From NCBI GenBank assembly GCA_036397455.1, contig DASWIX010000055.1, forward strand, positions 21,381-85,380: a stretch of 64,000 nucleotides of DNA. Reading direction: 5' to 3'. Below the pieces are notes generated by a model, which did not search any database, was not told where the DNA came from, and saw only the letters and a list, made by a program, of their open reading frames with translations. Positions 50,247 through 58,739 of this stretch are shown piece after piece; the stretch's first letter is position 1; every line of letters begins with the position of its first letter. The position numbers were made by a program, and so were the translations under genes. Source of the DNA: JADFNB01 sp036397455. Lineage in GTDB: Bacteria > Gemmatimonadota > Gemmatimonadetes > Gemmatimonadales > GWC2-71-9.

Positions 50247-51656
50247 CTACCCGTGCGGCCGCGTCATCGTGCGCGGCTGGACCACCTCGTCGAACTCCTG
50301 CTCGGAGAGGTACCCCAGGCTCATCGCGGCGGCCTTCAACGTCGTCTCCTCTTTCTGCGCCTTCTTGGCGATCTCCGCCGCCTTGTCATAGCCGATCTTC
50401 GGGGTGAGCGCCGTGACGAGCATCAGCGAGTTCCGCACGTGCTCCGCGATGCGTCCCTCGTTGGCCTGCAGCCCTTCGACGAGGAATTGTCGGAACGCGT
50501 CACATGCATCGCTCAGGAGCACCGCCGAGTTGATCAGGTTGAACACCATCACGGGCTTGAACACGTTCAGCTCGAAGTTGCCCTGTGACCCGGCAAACCC
50601 GATGGCCGCGTCGTTCCCCAGCACCTGTACCGCGACCATCGTCATCGCCTCGCACTGGGTCGGATTCACTTTCCCGGGCATGATCGATGACCCCGGTTCG
50701 TTCTCCGGCAGCAACAACTCACCCAGGCCCGCCCGCGGACCGGATCCGGCCCAGCGGATGTCGTTGGCGATCTTCATCAGCGAGCAGGCCAGGACCCGAA
50801 GCGTCCCGTGCGCCATGACCAGCGCGTCGTGGGCCGCCAGCTCCGCAAACTTGTTGGGCGCTGACGTGAACGGGAGACCGGTCAGGTCGGCGATCTTCGC
50901 CGCGCACTGCTCGCCAAAACGCGGCGGCGCGTTGAGCCCCGTCCCGACCGCCGTCCCACCGATCGCCAGTCGGAACACGTCGGGCAGCGCCGCCTCGATG
51001 CGCGCGAGATCGGCGTCGAGCTGGGCCACATAACCCGAGAACTCCTGCCCTAACGTGAGCGGCACGGCATCCTGCAGGTGCGTGCGCCCGATCTTGACGA
51101 TCTCGGCGAACGCGTCCGCCTTGGTGGCGAGCGCATCGCGCAACGCGCTGACCGACGGAAGGACGCGTTCGAAGAGCAGCTTGGCCGACGCGATGTGCAT
51201 CGCCGTCGGGAACGTGTCGTTTGACGATTGCGAGCGGTTGACGTGATCGTTCGGGTGGACCGGGTCTTTGCTGCCCATCGCGCCGCCAGCCAGCTCGATG
51301 GCGCGATTGGCGATGACCTCGTTCGCGTTCATGTTCGACTGGGTGCCGCTTCCCGTCTGCCACACGTACAGCGGGAAATGATCGTCGAGATCCCCGGCGA
51401 TCACTTCATCCGCGGCGCGCGCGATCAGGTCGGCCAGGCCGGCGTCGAGCTTGCCCAGGTCGCGGTTCACCAGGGCGGCGGCCTTTTTCAGGATGCCGAA
51501 CCCGTGAATCACCTCGCGCGGCATGCGGTCGCGCCCGATGGAAAAATGAATGAGCGAGCGGGCGGTCTGCGCGCCCCAGTATCTGTCGTTGGGAACCTCG
51601 ATCGGTCCCATGCTGTCGCGTTCGGTTCGCGTCTCTGTGGTTGCCACGAGCGTCAC
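50247..51656 (-). CDS. fumC: class II fumarate hydratase
   Basis: 469 residues, the standard length. It catalyses reversible hydration of fumarate to malate in the TCA cycle. Signature GSSIMPGKVNP at 322-332 includes the flexible catalytic loop. H193 lies in THLQDAVPLTLGQEF and the substrate-binding TGSGTQSNMNANEV is at 101-114. Intact, cytoplasmic tetramer by family. It is convergent with the OsmC remnant (12 bases apart) and divergent from the cyclophilin gene. Confidence 0.97.
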   Translation of the reverse strand: MTLVATTETRTERDSMGPIEVPNDRYWGAQTARSLIHFSIGRDRMPREVIHGFGILKKAAALVNRDLGKLDAGLADLIARAADEVIAGDLDDHFPLYVWQTGSGTQSNMNANEVIANRAIELAGGAMGSKDPVHPNDHVNRSQSSNDTFPTAMHIASAKLLFERVLPSVSALRDALATKADAFAEIVKIGRTHLQDAVPLTLGQEFSGYVAQLDADLARIEAALPDVFRLAIGGTAVGTGLNAPPRFGEQCAAKIADLTGLPFTSAPNKFAELAAHDALVMAHGTLRVLACSLMKIANDIRWAGSGPRAGLGELLLPENEPGSSIMPGKVNPTQCEAMTMVAVQVLGNDAAIGFAGSQGNFELNVFKPVMVFNLINSAVLLSDACDAFRQFLVEGLQANEGRIAEHVRNSLMLVTALTPKIGYDKAAEIAKKAQKEETTLKAAAMSLGYLSEQEFDEVVQPRTMTRPHG

Positions 51657-51750
51657 CTGTCCTTCGCACGTATGTTGAGCGGCCGGGGGGCAAGGCTTGC
51701 GGGGCTGTTGTGGAGCATCATCAAAGGGCCTGTCTTTGTAAAGGGTTCAT

Positions 51751-52398
51751 ATGTCCTTGCGCAATATGACCTTACGCACGTCGTCGCGCTTCCGTCCCGT
51801 GGCGCTGGGCGTGGTAGCAACGCTCGCCTGTGCCGGCGGTCCCACGACGGCGCCCCAGGCGTTTGCCGTCGCGTTCGAAACCACCCGCGGCCGATTCGTC
51901 ATCGAGGTCCGGCGCGCGTGGGCTCCGCATGGCGCCGACCGGTTTTTCGAGTTGGTGCAGGCCGGATACTACGACGACTCCCGCTTTTCCCGCGTAATCG
52001 AGGGTTTCATCATGCAGTTCGGTCTCGCGGGGGATCCTGCCATCACCCAGGCCTGGATGAACCGGAACATTCCCGACGACCCGATGCGGGAGAGCAACCG
52101 CCGCGGTCATGTCTCCTATGCCATGACCGGCCCCGACACGCGCACGACACAGGTGTACGTCAACCTGGCCGACAACATCCGTCTCGACTCAGCCGGATTC
52201 GCGCCGTTCGGATGGGTGAGTGAGGGAATGGACGTGGTGGGCTCGCTCTACGCCGGCTATGGCGAAGCCGCGGGCGGCGGGATGCGTGCGGGTAACCAGG
52301 GCCGCGTGATCGCCGAGGGCAACGCCTACCTCGATGCCGAGTTTCCGCTGCTCGACCGGCTGATCACGGCGACGGCTGTGGGTGGGAGACGAAAGTGA
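51751..52398 (+). CDS. cyclophilin-type peptidyl-prolyl isomerase, probable lipoprotein
   Basis: 215 residues. The signal ends in a lipobox-like LACAG near residue 28. The cyclophilin core follows: FETTRGRFVIEVRRAWAPHG, then FFELVQAGYYDDSRFSRVIE, with the catalytic-arginine region RFSRVI and GFIMQFGLAGDP. The later segment FGWVSEGMDVVGSLY is also typical. It accelerates proline isomerisation in secreted proteins. It overlaps the methyltransferase gene (GTGA). Confidence 0.88.
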   Translation: MSLRNMTLRTSSRFRPVALGVVATLACAGGPTTAPQAFAVAFETTRGRFVIEVRRAWAPHGADRFFELVQAGYYDDSRFSRVIEGFIMQFGLAGDPAITQAWMNRNIPDDPMRESNRRGHVSYAMTGPDTRTTQVYVNLADNIRLDSAGFAPFGWVSEGMDVVGSLYAGYGEAAGGGMRAGNQGRVIAEGNAYLDAEFPLLDRLITATAVGGRRK

Positions 52399-53138
52399 GG
52401 GACCCGAAGGAGGTCGGCGGCGAACTTCCGAACACCTACTCCACGCGGTGGTTCGAACTGTTCCTCGATCCGATCGATCGAGACCAGACCGCGCGAGAGG
52501 TCGCATTTGTCGCCCGGCACCTACCGCTTCCCCACTACCGGCGTGTGTTGGACGTCTGCTGTGGCTCGGGCCGGCACGCCCTCCCGCTGGCGGCGCGCGG
52601 CTACGAGGTGACCGGCATCGACAACAACCGCGACACCGTGGAGGCCGCGCGAAGCCGGGCCGGTGGTACCGCTCGATTCCTGGAGCACGACATGCGGCGC
52701 CTCGACCTGATCGACGGCGAGTTCGATGGCTGCCTGATCTTGTGGCAGAGCTTCGGGCACTTTGATCAGGATGCGAACACGGGCGTACTGCGGCAGGTAC
52801 GACAGAAACTTCGGCCGGGCGGTCGGCTCATCCTCGACGTGTACAACCGCGATGCGGTGACCCAGCTGCCCAAGCGGCGCACATTCGAGCAGGGAACGAT
52901 CACCGTGCGCGAAACCCGGTCGTGGACCGGGTCACGGCTGACCGTGGAGCTCGACTACGGCGGGAGCGGGGGCGACCGATTTAGCTGGCACGTCTTCACG
53001 CCAGATGAACTGACCAGCCTGACCCACGATATGGGGCTGGAGTTGTTGCAATCGTGCACCTGGTTTGACGAGACGAGGCCGCCGTCGGCCGAGCATGCGC
53101 GCATGCAACTTGTATTGGAGAAGGTCGCCCGTGACTGA
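52395..53138 (+). CDS. class I SAM-dependent methyltransferase
   Basis: 247 residues from a GTG. Motif I is VLDVCCGSGRHALPLAARG (51-69), motif II acidic end VTGIDNN, and the GCLILWQSFGHF segment corresponds to the post-motif strand. The remaining half is a seven-stranded sheet with DVYNRDAV. Substrate unknown (small-molecule type). The end overlaps the amino-acid permease start by 8 bases. Confidence 0.85.
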   Translation: MRDPKEVGGELPNTYSTRWFELFLDPIDRDQTAREVAFVARHLPLPHYRRVLDVCCGSGRHALPLAARGYEVTGIDNNRDTVEAARSRAGGTARFLEHDMRRLDLIDGEFDGCLILWQSFGHFDQDANTGVLRQVRQKLRPGGRLILDVYNRDAVTQLPKRRTFEQGTITVRETRSWTGSRLTVELDYGGSGGDRFSWHVFTPDELTSLTHDMGLELLQSCTWFDETRPPSAEHARMQLVLEKVARD

Positions 53139-54471
53139 ACCGCACCCACCTACCCCCTACGCGCGGCGACTCGGCCTGTTCGACGGGACGATGCTCGTCA
53201 TGGGGGGGATCATCGGGGCGGGGATCTTCCTCAACCCGGCGATCGTGGCGCAGCGGGTTTCCAGCGGCGGTCTGGAGATTGGTGTCTGGGTGCTCGGCGG
53301 CGCCATCGCGTTGGCTGGCGCGTTCTGCTTTGCCGAGTTGGGCGCACGCCTGCCACGCGCCGGTGGCGGGTACGTGTACCTGCGCGAGGCGTTCGGACCG
53401 CTGCCGGGGTTTCTCTACGGCTGGGCACTGTTGCTTGTGATCGCCACCGGCGCGATTGCCGCGGTCGCGGTCACCTTTGCGCGATATGCGGTCGTGTTGG
53501 TGGGCGGGTCGGAGCGTGCCGTGACGCCGGTGGCGGTCGGCGCCATCGCGTTCCTCTCGATCGTCAACTACTTCGGGGTGCAGTTCGGCGCGTGGACCCA
53601 GAACGTGTTCACCGTGCTCAAGCTCGTGGCACTCGCCGTGCTCATCGGTGTCGGCCTCGTCGTCGCGCCCGGTGCCGTGGTGCCGGCGGAGACGGCGTTG
53701 TCGTCGGGCACGTTCCCGCTTGTCGCGGCGATCGGGACCGCACTCGTACCGGTGTTGTTCTCGTACGGCGGGTGGCAGCAGACCAACTACGTCGCCGAAG
53801 AGCTGATCGAACCCGAGCGCACGTTACCGCGCGCGTTGCTGTATGGGGTGGTCGGCGTGGTGGTGATCTACGTGCTGACCAACGTCGTCTACGTGCGGCA
53901 ACTTGGCGTCGGCGGGCTCGCCGCCAGCCTCGCCCCCGCCGCGGACGTCATGCAAGCGACCGTGGGCAAGACCGGTGCGACCTTCATCGCCGCCGGGATT
54001 GCGTTCTCCACGTTCGGGTTTCTGAATCTCGTCATTCTCGTCACACCGCGCGTCTACCAGACGATGGCGGCTGACGGGCTGTTCTTCCGGCGCGCGGCCG
54101 CGCTGCATCCTCGCTACAAGACGCCCAGCGCTGCGCTCGCCTTCCAGGCGGCCTGGGCCATCGTCCTCACCCTGAGCGGTACGTACGGTCAGTTACTCGA
54201 CTACGTCGTGTTCGGCGACTGGATCTTCTTCGGACTCACCGGGCTGACCGTGCTCGTCTTTCGCATACGGGACGCCGGGAGGGGAACTTTAGCTGGAAAG
54301 ACATACCGAGCGCCGTGGTATCCGCTCATGCCATTGCTGTTCGCGGGCGCGGCGCTCTACGTGGTGATCAGCTCGGTCGCCTCCAACCCTCGCAACGCGC
54401 TCGTCGGTACGACCATTCTCGCGGCGGGCCTGCCTGCGTATGCGTTCCTGCGCCGCCGCGCCCGGCGATGA
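53131..54471 (+). CDS. APC-superfamily amino acid permease
   Basis: 446 residues from GTG 53131, with about 12 helices. The substrate-site motif MGGIIGAGIFLNPA near residue 26-40 is that of amino acid/polyamine antiporters. Further family signals are RAGGGYVYLREAFGP and the PRVYQTMAADGLFF loop. Likely imports or exchanges neutral amino acids. It is the last gene of a three-gene overlapping unit. Confidence 0.9.
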   Translation: MTEPHPPTPYARRLGLFDGTMLVMGGIIGAGIFLNPAIVAQRVSSGGLEIGVWVLGGAIALAGAFCFAELGARLPRAGGGYVYLREAFGPLPGFLYGWALLLVIATGAIAAVAVTFARYAVVLVGGSERAVTPVAVGAIAFLSIVNYFGVQFGAWTQNVFTVLKLVALAVLIGVGLVVAPGAVVPAETALSSGTFPLVAAIGTALVPVLFSYGGWQQTNYVAEELIEPERTLPRALLYGVVGVVVIYVLTNVVYVRQLGVGGLAASLAPAADVMQATVGKTGATFIAAGIAFSTFGFLNLVILVTPRVYQTMAADGLFFRRAAALHPRYKTPSAALAFQAAWAIVLTLSGTYGQLLDYVVFGDWIFFGLTGLTVLVFRIRDAGRGTLAGKTYRAPWYPLMPLLFAGAALYVVISSVASNPRNALVGTTILAAGLPAYAFLRRRARR

Positions 54472-54623
54472 CCGACTGATTGCCGATTGGAGAGTGTTGA
54501 TCTGGAGATTGGGGATTGATGCATTGGTCTGACAAACCGGCCCACCCGCTCTTCAAAGCAACCCCGTCAGAAATCTGAAAGCTCCAATTGCTACTCTGCA
54601 ATCGGCAATCACCGTGACCCCGT

Positions 54624-54663
54624 GACCGTCTGTGGCCGTCTGTGACCGTCTGTGACCGTCTGT
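54624..54663. repeat. four tandem copies of GACCGTCTGT
   Basis: GACCGTCTGT at 54624, GGCCGTCTGT at 54634, then two more GACCGTCTGT at 54644 and 54654, immediately adjacent. A short minisatellite, possibly variable in copy number. Confidence 0.75.
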
Positions 54664-54714
54664 GACCGACCGACCTGCAGTGCCCGTCCTGCCCCCGCGT
54701 GCCTCACCCCCTGT

Positions 54715-54747
54715 CCCCCTCTCCGCGCTGAACGCGCGGAGAGGGGG
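54715..54747. repeat. perfect 14-bp inverted repeat
   Basis: CCCCCTCTCCGCGC (54715-54728), loop TGAAC, GCGCGGAGAGGGGG (54734-54747). No U-tract follows on either side, so it is not a standard intrinsic terminator. It may be a REP-like or structural element, or a terminator of the Rho-dependent kind. Confidence 0.6.
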
Positions 54748-54869
54748 AACCTCGTGCGGCCCACGATTCGGCTTTGACCGTCTGCACCCCCCCCCGTGAC
54801 CCCATGCCCGCCCATGCCTGCCCGTGCCCGCCTGGGTAACATTCAAGCCTGACTTCCCGGAGAACCATC

Positions 54870-55811
54870 GTGCGAATTGCCGTGTTCGGAGCGGGCGGTG
54901 TGGGTGGGTACTTCGGCGGCAGGCTGGCGCAGGCGGGCCAAGATGTCGTGTTCATCGCGCGCGGTGACCATCTGACGACGCTTCGCCAACACGGGCTCGC
55001 GGTCACCAGCCCGCTCGGCGACTTTCAGGTCGAACATGTCGAAGCAACCGACGATCCGAGCGCCGTGGGCCCGGCTGACGTGGTCATGTTGGCGGTGAAG
55101 ACGTGGCAGATTGGCGAGGCGGCCGCCGCGATCGCCCCGTTGTTGGGTCCGGAGACGTTCGTGGTGCCGTTGCTCAACGGGGTCGAAGCCACCGGCCAAC
55201 TCGCAGCCTCACTCGGCGACGGGCGCGTGTTCAAGGGCATGTGCAAGATCATCAGTCGCATCGACGGGCCCGGGAAGATCCACCACGTCGGCGCCGAACC
55301 GTACCTCGCATTTGGTGAAGCGGACGGCGAGCCCAGCGCGCGAGGCACGGTGTTCAGGGACGTGCTGCGAGAGGCGGGTGTGCGCGCCGACACGCCGCCC
55401 GACATGGACGTCGTGCTGTGGGACAAGTTCATGTTCGTCGTGTCGGTTGGTGGTGTAGGGGCCGTAACCCGGGCGCCAATCGGCGTCATCCGCACGGAGC
55501 CGGAAACGCGCGTGATGCTGCGCGGGGCCATGGAGGAAATCGCCACGGTCGCGCGCGCGCGGAGCGTGGCGCTTCCCGATGACGTCGTCGATAAGGCGCT
55601 TGCATTTGCCGACACGCTGCCGCCGCAGGGATCGGCATCGCTCGCCCGGGATATCATCGAGGGGCGTCCGTCCGAGCTGGATGCGTGGACCGGTGCGGTC
55701 GTCAGGCTCGGCGCCGAGTCCGGCGTGCCGACGCCCATGCACGAGTTCATCTACACGAGTCTGCTCCCGCTCGAGCGGCGGGCGCGGGGGACGCTGACGT
55801 TCCCCGAATAA
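54870..55811 (+). CDS. panE: 2-dehydropantoate 2-reductase
   Basis: 313 residues from a GTG. The Rossmann motif FGAGGVGGYFGGRLA lies at 6-20. LLNGVEA (near 108-114) and the catalytic lysine region in VLWDKFMFVVSVGG fit the ketopantoate reductase family, which makes pantoate for CoA with NADPH. The C-terminal helical domain ends with PTPMHEFIYTSLLPLE, the family's usual tail. Not clustered with other pantothenate genes, so a related ApbA-like reductase cannot be excluded. Confidence 0.85.
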   Translation: MRIAVFGAGGVGGYFGGRLAQAGQDVVFIARGDHLTTLRQHGLAVTSPLGDFQVEHVEATDDPSAVGPADVVMLAVKTWQIGEAAAAIAPLLGPETFVVPLLNGVEATGQLAASLGDGRVFKGMCKIISRIDGPGKIHHVGAEPYLAFGEADGEPSARGTVFRDVLREAGVRADTPPDMDVVLWDKFMFVVSVGGVGAVTRAPIGVIRTEPETRVMLRGAMEEIATVARARSVALPDDVVDKALAFADTLPPQGSASLARDIIEGRPSELDAWTGAVVRLGAESGVPTPMHEFIYTSLLPLERRARGTLTFPE

Positions 55812-56187
55812 CCTCATCCGGTCCAAACCAGACTGCGTTCTCCGCGCACTCGGGGTCGGCGGTCCGCACCGTGCCTTCGAGAGGGATCTCGCCCGGTATG
55901 ATGTCGAACCGCGTGCCGCCGCGTACGATGCTGACCGTCCCACCGCCGCCCAGTCCACGCCGATGCGCAGCCAAGCCGCGCCGTGTTGAACTCGCGGTTC
56001 CCTACCTCAGTCCGCAGGGCGCCGTTGGGCCTCCGACGACAGATGGAGGAGGGGTACGCGCCGGCTTCGGACCCGCCAGATCACGGGCGCAATTGATTCC
56101 GCCCTTTCCCCCTGGTGGACGGCCCACCCCCACAAGCCGTACCTTTGTTGGGCCGGGGGCGGCGTTTTACGGATGAAGGGTGGGTGA
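55812..56187. other. gap with chemosensory promoter region
   Basis: 376 bases. The first part contains an antisense M20-peptidase fragment (about 55820-55970). The second part, from about 56080, must hold the promoter of the CheW operon; TTGTTGGGCC and GTTTTACGGA precede the start at 56188, but no confident -35/-10 pair was found. Confidence 0.4.
55820..55970 (-). pseudogene. M20-family peptidase fragment (dimerisation domain)
   Basis: The minus-strand frame reads GGTVSIVRGGTRFDIIPGE and IPLEGTVRTADPECAENAVW, the recognisable dimerisation-domain strand and helix of M20 amidohydrolases (GGTRFNIIPxEVxLEGTVRT). No catalytic domain is present on either side and the frame soon fails. A relic cut by the panE and chemosensory genes. 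Confidence 0.55.
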
Positions 56188-56682
56188 ATGGTCCAGCTCC
56201 TGTCGTTCAGCCTCGGCGAACTCCGACTCGCGATTCCAGCGGCGGTCGTTCGCGAGGTCACACGGGCGGTTGCAATTACGCCCCTGCCCAAAGCCCCGGC
56301 GGTCGTCGAGGGCGTGATAAACGTGCGCGGACGCTTGGTGCCCGCGCTTGACCTTAGGCGGCGCTTCGATCTGCCCGCCAACCCGATCAATCTCCAACAA
56401 CACCTGATTATCGCGCATGCGGACGCGAGGCTGGTCGCGCTCCGCGTCGACCGGGTGGAGGACCTCACGACGGTCCCGGACGATGACATCAAGACCGCGA
56501 CACACATCGTACCCGGTGCCGAATACGCCGAGGGCATCGCCAAGCTGTCCGACGGCCTGGTGGTGATCCACGATCTCGCGCGGTTCCTGTCGCTTGAGGA
56601 AGGCGGGCAGCTCGACATCGCGACGAGCGGTGCCGCCGCGCCGCCGGGCGGCCCTCCCCGCAAGGCCCGGAGGCCACGGTGA
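56188..56682 (+). CDS. cheW: CheW-family coupling protein
   Basis: 164 residues. CheW fold throughout: LLSFSLGELRLAIPAAVVREV, then VVEGVINVRGRLVPALDLRR and ALRVDRVEDLTTV, the usual strand order. It has a disordered Pro/Arg tail. It links receptors to CheA. It begins a six-gene operon with overlaps and is one of two CheW proteins here; the first is the one next to CheR. Confidence 0.9.
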   Translation: MVQLLSFSLGELRLAIPAAVVREVTRAVAITPLPKAPAVVEGVINVRGRLVPALDLRRRFDLPANPINLQQHLIIAHADARLVALRVDRVEDLTTVPDDDIKTATHIVPGAEYAEGIAKLSDGLVVIHDLARFLSLEEGGQLDIATSGAAAPPGGPPRKARRPR

Positions 56683-58193
56683 GCGCGCTGCGCAACCGGG
56701 AGAGCTTCGAGACCGCCGCCGCGTTCGTGCGCCGGCGCACCGGCCTCGTGTTCGGCGCGAGCCGTCGTTCCGGGTTCGAGGCGGCGCTTGAGGCGCACGC
56801 ACGCCGGTCGGCTGCGGGGGACATCGACGCCTACCTCGCCCGGCTGAGCGCCGAGCCGGCGTTGCTCGACGATCTGGTGGCCGATATCACGGTTGGTGAA
56901 ACACATTTCTTTCGCGATGCCAAGCAGTTCGATCTCATCCGGAACACGGTGATTCCCGATCTGCTCGCCCGGCGGGGTGCGGATCGTCCACTCCGCATCT
57001 GGAGCGCCGGGTGCGCCGCGGGCGAGGAGGCCTACACGGTGACCATCGTCGTCCACGAGTTGGGGTTGGGCGACGCCGCGCGCATCGTCGCCACGGATCT
57101 CTCGCGCACCGCGCTCGCCCGGGCGCGCCGCGCCCGCTACGGGCGTTGGTCCCTGCGCGGTGTGACGCCCGCAACCGAAGCACAGTACTTCAAGCACCAC
57201 GGTGATGAGTTCCGGTTTGCTCGAGAACTCAGGGACGCCGTCGAGTTCCGCTACTTGAACCTGGCCGAGGATACGTATCCGTCGCTGGCGAGCGGGATCT
57301 GGGGGATGGACCTCATTCTGTGCCGTAACGTGCTGATCTACTTTGACGCCGAGACGGTGGGGCGGGTGCTCAACAGGCTGGTGCGGTCGCTCGCTCCGGA
57401 CGGCTGGCTCCTGCTCGGCGCATCGGACCCGCTCGCCACCGAGTTCGTTCCGGTGGATGCGGTGATCACGACGGCGGGTTTGGCCTACCGGAAACGGGGG
57501 CGCGGGGGCGCATCGGGTGAGCAGGCGGCAGGCGCCGACCCGGTCGTGTTGCACACGCCGCCTGCGAGCGCCACGCCGACGTGGTGGACGTCGCCGCCGC
57601 CGGCAGCGTCGGCGGAGGGTTCGACGTGGGAGCCGAGCACGGTCCCGCCCGCCGGCAACGACGCCACAGCACCGGCACTCGCCACCGCGCCAGCAGCGGA
57701 CGACGTGGGTACGACCTACGCGGCCGGAGAGTACGCACGTGCCGCGGAACTGGCCGGTGCCCGGGTCCTGACAGGCGCCGCAGCGGCTGCGGAATGGGTC
57801 ATCCTGGTGCGCGCGCTGGCCAACTGCGGCGCGCTGGCCCGTGCCGGAGCGGCCTGTGCCGCGGGCTTGGAGCGGCATCCGCTGAGCGCCGAGCTGCTCT
57901 ACATGCACGGTGTATTGATAGGTGAATCGGGACGTCCCGGTGACGCCGTGGCGGCACTCCGGCGGGCGCTGTATGCCGACGGGCGTTTCGCCGTTGCCCA
58001 TCTCGCCCTCGGCGGCCAGCTCCTGCGCGCGGGCGACGGCGACGGCGCCCGGCGGGCGTTTCGCAATGCGGCGCGGCTGCTCGATGAGAGTCCGGCCGAC
58101 GCCGTTGCGCAGGGATCGGACGGGGAACGGGCCGGACGCCTGGCGTCGCTGGCGCGAGCGCAACTCGCCCTCCTGCAGGAGGCCGCGCCATGA
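56679..58193 (+). CDS. cheR: CheR methyltransferase with C-terminal TPR region
   Basis: 504 residues from a GTG in a GTGA overlap. The N-terminal helical CheR subdomain (residues 1-70) is followed by the SAM domain: VGETHFFRDAKQFDLI, RIWSAGCAAGEEAYT (motif I), ATDLSRTALARAR, and DLILCRNVLIYFD, as in receptor glutamate methyltransferases. After an Ala/Pro/Thr linker (about 270-345) come TPR-like repeats (EYARAAELAGARVL, RPGDAVAALRRALYADGRF). It methylates the two receptors in the operon. No CheB esterase is present to reverse this within the window. Confidence 0.9.
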   Translation: MSALRNRESFETAAAFVRRRTGLVFGASRRSGFEAALEAHARRSAAGDIDAYLARLSAEPALLDDLVADITVGETHFFRDAKQFDLIRNTVIPDLLARRGADRPLRIWSAGCAAGEEAYTVTIVVHELGLGDAARIVATDLSRTALARARRARYGRWSLRGVTPATEAQYFKHHGDEFRFARELRDAVEFRYLNLAEDTYPSLASGIWGMDLILCRNVLIYFDAETVGRVLNRLVRSLAPDGWLLLGASDPLATEFVPVDAVITTAGLAYRKRGRGGASGEQAAGADPVVLHTPPASATPTWWTSPPPAASAEGSTWEPSTVPPAGNDATAPALATAPAADDVGTTYAAGEYARAAELAGARVLTGAAAAAEWVILVRALANCGALARAGAACAAGLERHPLSAELLYMHGVLIGESGRPGDAVAALRRALYADGRFAVAHLALGGQLLRAGDGDGARRAFRNAARLLDESPADAVAQGSDGERAGRLASLARAQLALLQEAAP

Positions 58194-58738
58194 CGGGCGG
58201 ACGGGACGCGCCGGAGTATGTACAGCAGGTGCTCGAGGAGCGCGCCCGTGCGCTCGCCAAGCCGGTGCAGCCGGAGCAGTCCGGCGACACGATCGAGGTC
58301 GTGCGGTTCGATCTGGAGGGTGAGACCTATGCCCTGGAAGCGAACTGCGTCTGGGAAGTGTTTCGGCTTGAGGCGCTGTCACCCCTTCCGGGCGCCAAGC
58401 CCCCGGTGTTCGGCGTGACGAACTGGCGGGGCGCCATACTCACCGTTCTGGACCTGCGGCAGATGCTTGGCCTCCCCGCCGGCGGCGTCACGGATCTCTC
58501 CCGCGTGATTTTGCTTGGCACACGGCGTCCGGCCTTCGGCATCCTCGCAGACGCCGTGCGCGACCTCGTGGTGCTGCGCCGGCAGGACGTGCGCGAGCCG
58601 CCGCAAGGCGTCGCGCTGAAGCGGGAGTATCTGGCCGGCATCACGGGTGACGCCGTGCCGGTGCTGGCCGGGAACGAGTTACTCAGGCGCCATGTCCGCT
58701 CGGCGCTCCCCAGTTCGCATCTCGCGCTCGGAGGATGA
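58190..58738 (+). CDS. second CheW-family coupling protein
   Basis: 182 residues in an ATGA overlap with cheR. An N-terminal helix (YVQQVLEERARALAK) precedes the CheW domain: VVRFDLEGETYALEANCVWE, then PVFGVTNWRGAILTVLDLRQ and RRPAFGILADAVRDLVVL. The N-terminal extension differs from the first CheW and may link it to the CheR TPR region. It is directly followed by the first receptor gene. Confidence 0.88.
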   Translation: MTGGRDAPEYVQQVLEERARALAKPVQPEQSGDTIEVVRFDLEGETYALEANCVWEVFRLEALSPLPGAKPPVFGVTNWRGAILTVLDLRQMLGLPAGGVTDLSRVILLGTRRPAFGILADAVRDLVVLRRQDVREPPQGVALKREYLAGITGDAVPVLAGNELLRRHVRSALPSSHLALGG

Positions 58739-58739
58739 C

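Larger units (their letters stand above)
54472..54869. other. long intergenic region with short repeats and a perfect hairpin
   Basis: 398 bases without a supported gene. It contains four tandem 10-bp units (54624-54663), a perfect 14-bp stem at 54715-54747, and C-rich runs before the GTG of panE. Near the permease end are tracts such as TTGATCTGGAGATTGGGGATTG with short similarity to each other. No tRNA-like structure was found by eye. Confidence 0.5.
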
